Source: Candidatus Cloacimonas sp. 4484_275
GTDB lineage: Bacteria; Cloacimonadota; Cloacimonadia; Cloacimonadales; TCS61
Assembly (NCBI GenBank): GCA_002085205.1
Contig: NATF01000004.1
Coordinates: 1-10,515 of the forward strand
Direction of reading: 5' to 3'
DNA length: 10,515 nucleotides
Shown here: in pieces, positions 8,134-10,515 of the stretch
Numbering within the stretch: position 1 is the stretch's first letter
Layout: every line of letters starts with the position of its first letter
Notes under the pieces: generated by a model
What the model was told of the DNA's origin: nothing
Seen by the model: the letters and a program-made list of their open reading frames with translations, nothing else
The model's database searches: none
Made by a program: the position numbers and the translations under genes

Positions 8134-8147
8134 GCGACAATTGTCGC
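8134..8147. repeat. 14-bp perfect palindrome GCGACAATTGTCGC
   Basis: The sequence GCGACAATTGTCGC is its own reverse complement and is centred at 8140/8141. Two further flanking positions also pair after one mismatch. It is far more GC-rich than its surroundings and lies about 25 bp outside the composite repeat. It could be an operator for a dimeric regulator or an outlying part of the repeat. It is about 125 bp upstream of the candidate lptB promoter, which is far for a simple repressor site. Confidence 0.55.
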
Positions 8148-8169
8148 AAATCATAAAGTTGTCATCTTT

Positions 8170-8306
8170 TGACGGTTTCGTAAAAAGTCGTTTCAAACTT
8201 GAAAATATCATCTTGAGCGGAGACGAAAGATACAACGAAGTAAGCAGTTACGAAATTCTTCGACTACGCTCAGAATGAGAATCTCGGACTTTTTACGAGT
8301 CCGTCA
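8170..8306. repeat. Composite nested palindromic repeat element
   Basis: The outer arms TGACGGTTTCGTAAAAAGTC (8170-8189) and its inverted partner at 8287-8306 match at 18 of 20 positions. Nested inside is a second inverted pair at 8208-8231 and 8255-8278 (18 of 24 matches), of the same family as the repeat at 25-97. A small hairpin TTTCAA-AC-TTGAAA lies at 8191-8204. The whole unit is about 137 bp with no open frame of its own, consistent with a MITE-like or RNA-folding element. Its right end coincides with the stop codon of the LptA-like gene. Confidence 0.8.
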
Positions 8307-9383
8307 TTTTTTGAAAAACTTATATTTGCCGGAAACCTTTTTCTTGATGGCGATAGTTTCTAATTTTCCTTCCGTATCCAAAGTAATTATCAATTTGTCT
8401 CCGTCGGCTTTGTTTATCAAAAAATCTTTTTTCTCCGATTTTTCTTGTCTGTAAAACGATTTCACATTAAACTCCGCTCTGCATTCGGATAATTTCCCGT
8501 CGGAAAAATAAAATTTCATTAAATCCGCCGTTACCCAATTTTTCATTGTTTCTTCCGATTCCGTTTTGAAATCCACTCGACAGGAATCCGTTAATTGAGC
8601 GAATATTATTTTTTTATCGCGAAACTTCAATTGAAACTCTTCGGCGGAAGCGCGGGCAAGCTCCGAGCGAAAAACCGGTTTTCCCTGAAATATGGCTTTT
8701 TCTTCATTCTCAAAGTAAAGAAGGAAATCGCTGTTGATTTTGAATTCGGTTGATTTTGTCTCCACATTAAACGAAGCCGTTATTTTCTTAAAATCATTGA
8801 AATATTCTATTTTTTCCGCCGAAATTGCCAACGAATCTTCTCCTTCGACAGAGACAACGGGATTTTTGATTAAATAACCGTAACCCGCGGCGATGTCATA
8901 ATTCAAATAACCGCATTTCCCTCTGAATTTTTCTTTTTGGTCAAAAGCACGAACATCATCAATTGCCACAAATTTTCTCTCGTCTCGGTAGTATTCGGCT
9001 CTTTCCGATTCAAATGTTCTGAAGGTAGAATCGCTGTGAACTTCCTTCACAAACACATTGCCGTTCAGAAAAATCTCTTCTCGCAAACGGTAATAATCCA
9101 CTCTGTCGGCAAAAAGCGATAAAGTATCGTCAAAAACCTTCACATTTCCAAACAAACTGGAAATTTTTTTCTTTTCGTAAATTCGAGCAAAATCGGAAAA
9201 GAATTCCGTTTCCCCGTAGAAAAAATGTACATTTCCGCTTAAGTGAGTCACATATTCGTTATCGACTTTGGTAGCAATCAAAGAATCGGCATTAACGAGC
9301 CGATACGGACGCAATTCTTTTTCTTTTGCCAAAAGAGAGATGAACAAAATCAGCAGAAAACTACCAATCAATCTCTTTTTCAT
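8304..9383 (-). CDS. lptA: LptA/OstA-like LPS transport protein (long form)
   Basis: LptA-type proteins form the periplasmic bridge that carries lipopolysaccharide from LptC to the outer-membrane LptD. Residues 1-19 are a signal peptide (MKKRLIGSFLLILFISLLA) with no lipobox. The rest is rich in short alternating beta strands with repeated OstA features such as LSGNVHFFYGETEFFSDFARIYE, then LFGNVKVF and LNGNVFVKE, as expected for a beta-jellyroll stack. At 359 residues it is about twice the length of enterobacterial LptA and nearer the OstA-like proteins of Bacteroidetes-related groups. It overlaps the end of lptC by 23 nt and has a strong ribosome binding site, AAGGAAAGG. The stop codon is made by the end of a palindromic repeat. 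The family and context are firm. The exact label (LptA or OstA-like) is less so. Confidence 0.8.
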   Translation of the reverse strand: MKKRLIGSFLLILFISLLAKEKELRPYRLVNADSLIATKVDNEYVTHLSGNVHFFYGETEFFSDFARIYEKKKISSLFGNVKVFDDTLSLFADRVDYYRLREEIFLNGNVFVKEVHSDSTFRTFESERAEYYRDERKFVAIDDVRAFDQKEKFRGKCGYLNYDIAAGYGYLIKNPVVSVEGEDSLAISAEKIEYFNDFKKITASFNVETKSTEFKINSDFLLYFENEEKAIFQGKPVFRSELARASAEEFQLKFRDKKIIFAQLTDSCRVDFKTESEETMKNWVTADLMKFYFSDGKLSECRAEFNVKSFYRQEKSEKKDFLINKADGDKLIITLDTEGKLETIAIKKKVSGKYKFFKK

Positions 9384-9924
9384 TTACCTTTCCTTCTGCG
9401 GAAACTTTGAGCATTTTGATATTGTTCAGGTTTATATCGGTTTTCATTTCGCTGCCGCGAATGATATTATCGGTTCGTTCCAAGATTACGCCGTTTTTGG
9501 CAAAAATCTCGTCGGTATTTCGATTCCAAATAAGATAGGGAGTTTTCAAAACTCCATTTTCGCTTTTCACGATTACATTTCCTTTTCCGACAAGAATATT
9601 CTCCGTTTCGTTCATTTCCGCCTGATTACAAGAAATCGTTGATTTTACGCTGCCGTCGATATTAAAAGTTTTGATAAAAACGGAATCCGCCACCGTGAGC
9701 TTTTTCTTTCTGAATTTTTCGATGTGAACGGCGGTTAATTCATATTCAATATTGTTTTTGTCGGTGGAAATAACCGTAACGGAATCGGCTATTTCATCGG
9801 GCAAATTCGGGCTTGCTTTTCCGATTTGTTTTTCCGTTTGCGAATTGCACGCAAATAAAATTACCCCAAAGGAAACTTTAATGATTTTCCAAAAATTCGA
9901 TAAAATCGGCAAGAACCTTTTCAT
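9361..9924 (-). CDS. lptC: LptC-like LPS export protein, predicted lipoprotein
   Basis: LptC passes lipopolysaccharide from the LptBFG transporter to LptA. The 187-residue protein begins with a basic, hydrophobic leader ending in a lipobox LFAC, so Cys26 would be lipidated. Proteobacterial LptC instead keeps a membrane helix. The mature part carries the expected features: ADSVTVISTDKNNIEYELTAVHIE, then FNIDGSVKSTISCNQAEMNETENILVGKGNVIVKSENG. The last stretch resembles the LptC/OstA strand pattern. Its ATG overlaps the end of the kdsC frame by 47 nt; AGGGA at 9929-9933 supports this start, and no later Met precedes the lipobox. Its place between kdsC and the LptA-like gene is conserved in many Gram-negative bacteria. 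Sequence similarity in this family is weak, so the name leans on context. Confidence 0.85.
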   Translation of the reverse strand: MKRFLPILSNFWKIIKVSFGVILFACNSQTEKQIGKASPNLPDEIADSVTVISTDKNNIEYELTAVHIEKFRKKKLTVADSVFIKTFNIDGSVKSTISCNQAEMNETENILVGKGNVIVKSENGVLKTPYLIWNRNTDEIFAKNGVILERTDNIIRGSEMKTDINLNNIKMLKVSAEGKVNEKEIDW

Positions 9925-10446
9925 AAATTCCCTGTTTTTTCAAGATAAATTCGATAAATTCGCGCACCGCTCCGTCACCGCCTTTTCGAGAAGAAACAAA
10001 ATCCGCTTTTTCTTTGAAATCCGGCATCACATCAGTCGGAACAGCCGTTACGGCAACTTTTTTCATTACCGGAAAATCGTTCCAATCATCGCCCATATAA
10101 GCCACATTTTTCCAATTTAAATTCAATTTCTTTATAATTTCGGAAGCAATTTTCAGTTTGTTCTTCACTCCCTGAAAAACCATTTTTATTCCCAAATCTT
10201 CGGCTCTTTTATCCAAAGTTTCGGATTTTTTGCCGGAAATAACGGCGATTTCAATTCCCGCAAACGGCAACAGTTTTATTCCCAAACCGTCTTTTGCGGA
10301 AAAATTCCTGATTTCGATGCGATTATCGTTTCTTTTGCGGAAAAATTCCTGATTTCGATGCGATTATCGTTATAAATGATTTTTCCGTCTGTAAGAACTC
10401 CGTCGCAATCTAAAATTAAAAGTTTAATTTTTTTGAAATCCGTCAT
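9878..10446 (-). pseudogene. kdsC: KdsC phosphatase, frameshifted by 41-bp duplication
   Basis: KdsC removes phosphate from Kdo-8-phosphate in the cytoplasm during synthesis of the LPS inner core sugar. The ATG at 10446 has AAGGA at 10453-10457 and starts the HAD motif LDCDGVLTDG, which holds the nucleophile Asp. The frame is broken by an exact 41-bp tandem duplication at 10290-10371 and then stops early. With one copy removed the protein is 175 residues, normal for the family, and reads through RNFSAKDGLGIKLL, the second HAD motif region ISGKKSE, the Lys in FQGVKNKL, the metal-binding GDDWNDFPVM, and the KdsC-typical GGDGAVRE. Everything except the duplication is intact, so the event is recent or is an assembly error. 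No likely restart would retain the nucleophile motif: the frame that resumes downstream of the duplication (Met at 10285) lacks DCDGVLTDG. Confidence 0.88.
10290..10371. repeat. Exact 41-bp tandem duplication within kdsC
   Basis: Positions 10290-10330 and 10331-10371 are identical over all 41 bases and directly adjacent; identity ends at both borders (10289 versus 10330, and 10331 versus 10372). Because 41 is not a multiple of three, the second copy shifts the kdsC frame. One copy alone restores the full protein. Confidence 0.97.
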
Positions 10447-10515
10447 AACAATTCCTTATATTTATTATTTTCGTAAAAAAACCGTTCAAATATTTTCAAA
10501 ACAAACTTAAACAGC

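Larger units (their letters stand above)
7971..8303. other. Intergenic region between lptA-like gene and lptB
   Basis: This is the only large gap in the cluster. From right to left it holds a composite palindromic repeat, a 14-bp perfect palindrome at 8134-8147, and an AT-rich stretch with a candidate promoter just before lptB. A plus-strand open frame of 62 codons at 8090-8278 runs through the repeat and has no recognisable protein features; I regard it as chance. I see no tRNA or other structured RNA that I can name. Confidence 0.7.

Noticed and set aside
8090..8278. Plus-strand open frame of 62 codons
   Set aside because: It runs through the palindromic repeat and has no recognisable protein features.
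10462..10489. Promoter-like boxes (TTGAAC, 16 nt, TAATAA) upstream of kdsC
   Set aside because: The start point would fall inside the kdsC ribosome binding site (10453-10457). Chance match in AT-rich DNA is likely, and kdsC may be transcribed from genes beyond the window.

Overview
The window is AT-rich and read almost entirely from the minus strand. It holds one long, densely packed gene cluster of a Gram-negative, lipopolysaccharide-making bacterium. In transcription order (right to left) the genes are kdsC, lptC, an lptA/ostA-like gene, lptB, rpoN, lpdA, lipA, long-form hpf, hprK, ptsH and ptsI. The backbone matches the well-known proteobacterial order kdsC-lptC-lptA-lptB-rpoN-hpf-PTS genes. 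Here the PTS part is hprK-ptsH-ptsI, the lipoate genes lpdA-lipA sit between rpoN and hpf, LptC is a predicted lipoprotein, and LptA is about twice the usual size. These traits, and the dispersed CTGAGCGGAGTCGAAGGAT-type palindromes, suggest a candidate phylum of the FCB type (Cloacimonadota-like) rather than a proteobacterium. That placement is inference.

Right block (about 10446 to 8304): kdsC, lptC and the LptA-like gene overlap one another and serve Kdo synthesis and LPS transport to the outer membrane. kdsC is broken by an exact 41-bp tandem duplication; removing one copy restores a complete 175-residue KdsC. A gap of about 330 bp follows. It carries a composite palindromic repeat whose end forms the lptA stop codon, a separate 14-bp perfect palindrome, and a candidate promoter just ahead of lptB.

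Middle block (7970 to 2946): lptB and rpoN overlap as ATGA. lpdA, lipA and hpf follow with gaps of 20, 15 and 2 nt, which suggests one transcript joining LPS export, sigma-54, lipoate-dependent dehydrogenase chemistry and ribosome hibernation. A strong hairpin terminator follows hpf.

Left block (2890 to 133): HPr kinase/phosphorylase, HPr with both His15 and Ser46, and Enzyme I form a phosphorelay set. ptsI is disrupted: it lacks about 70 residues around the PEP-binding GLYRTEF segment and changes frame at the junction. Downstream, a perfect 25-bp inverted repeat belongs to the same family as the one beside lptA.

I see no phage, CRISPR, transposase, tRNA or rRNA. The most interesting points are the two exact lesions in otherwise well-conserved genes (biological decay or assembly errors), the palindromic repeat family and its gene-end placement, and the mixed gene order. 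I do not see a wholly undescribed system.
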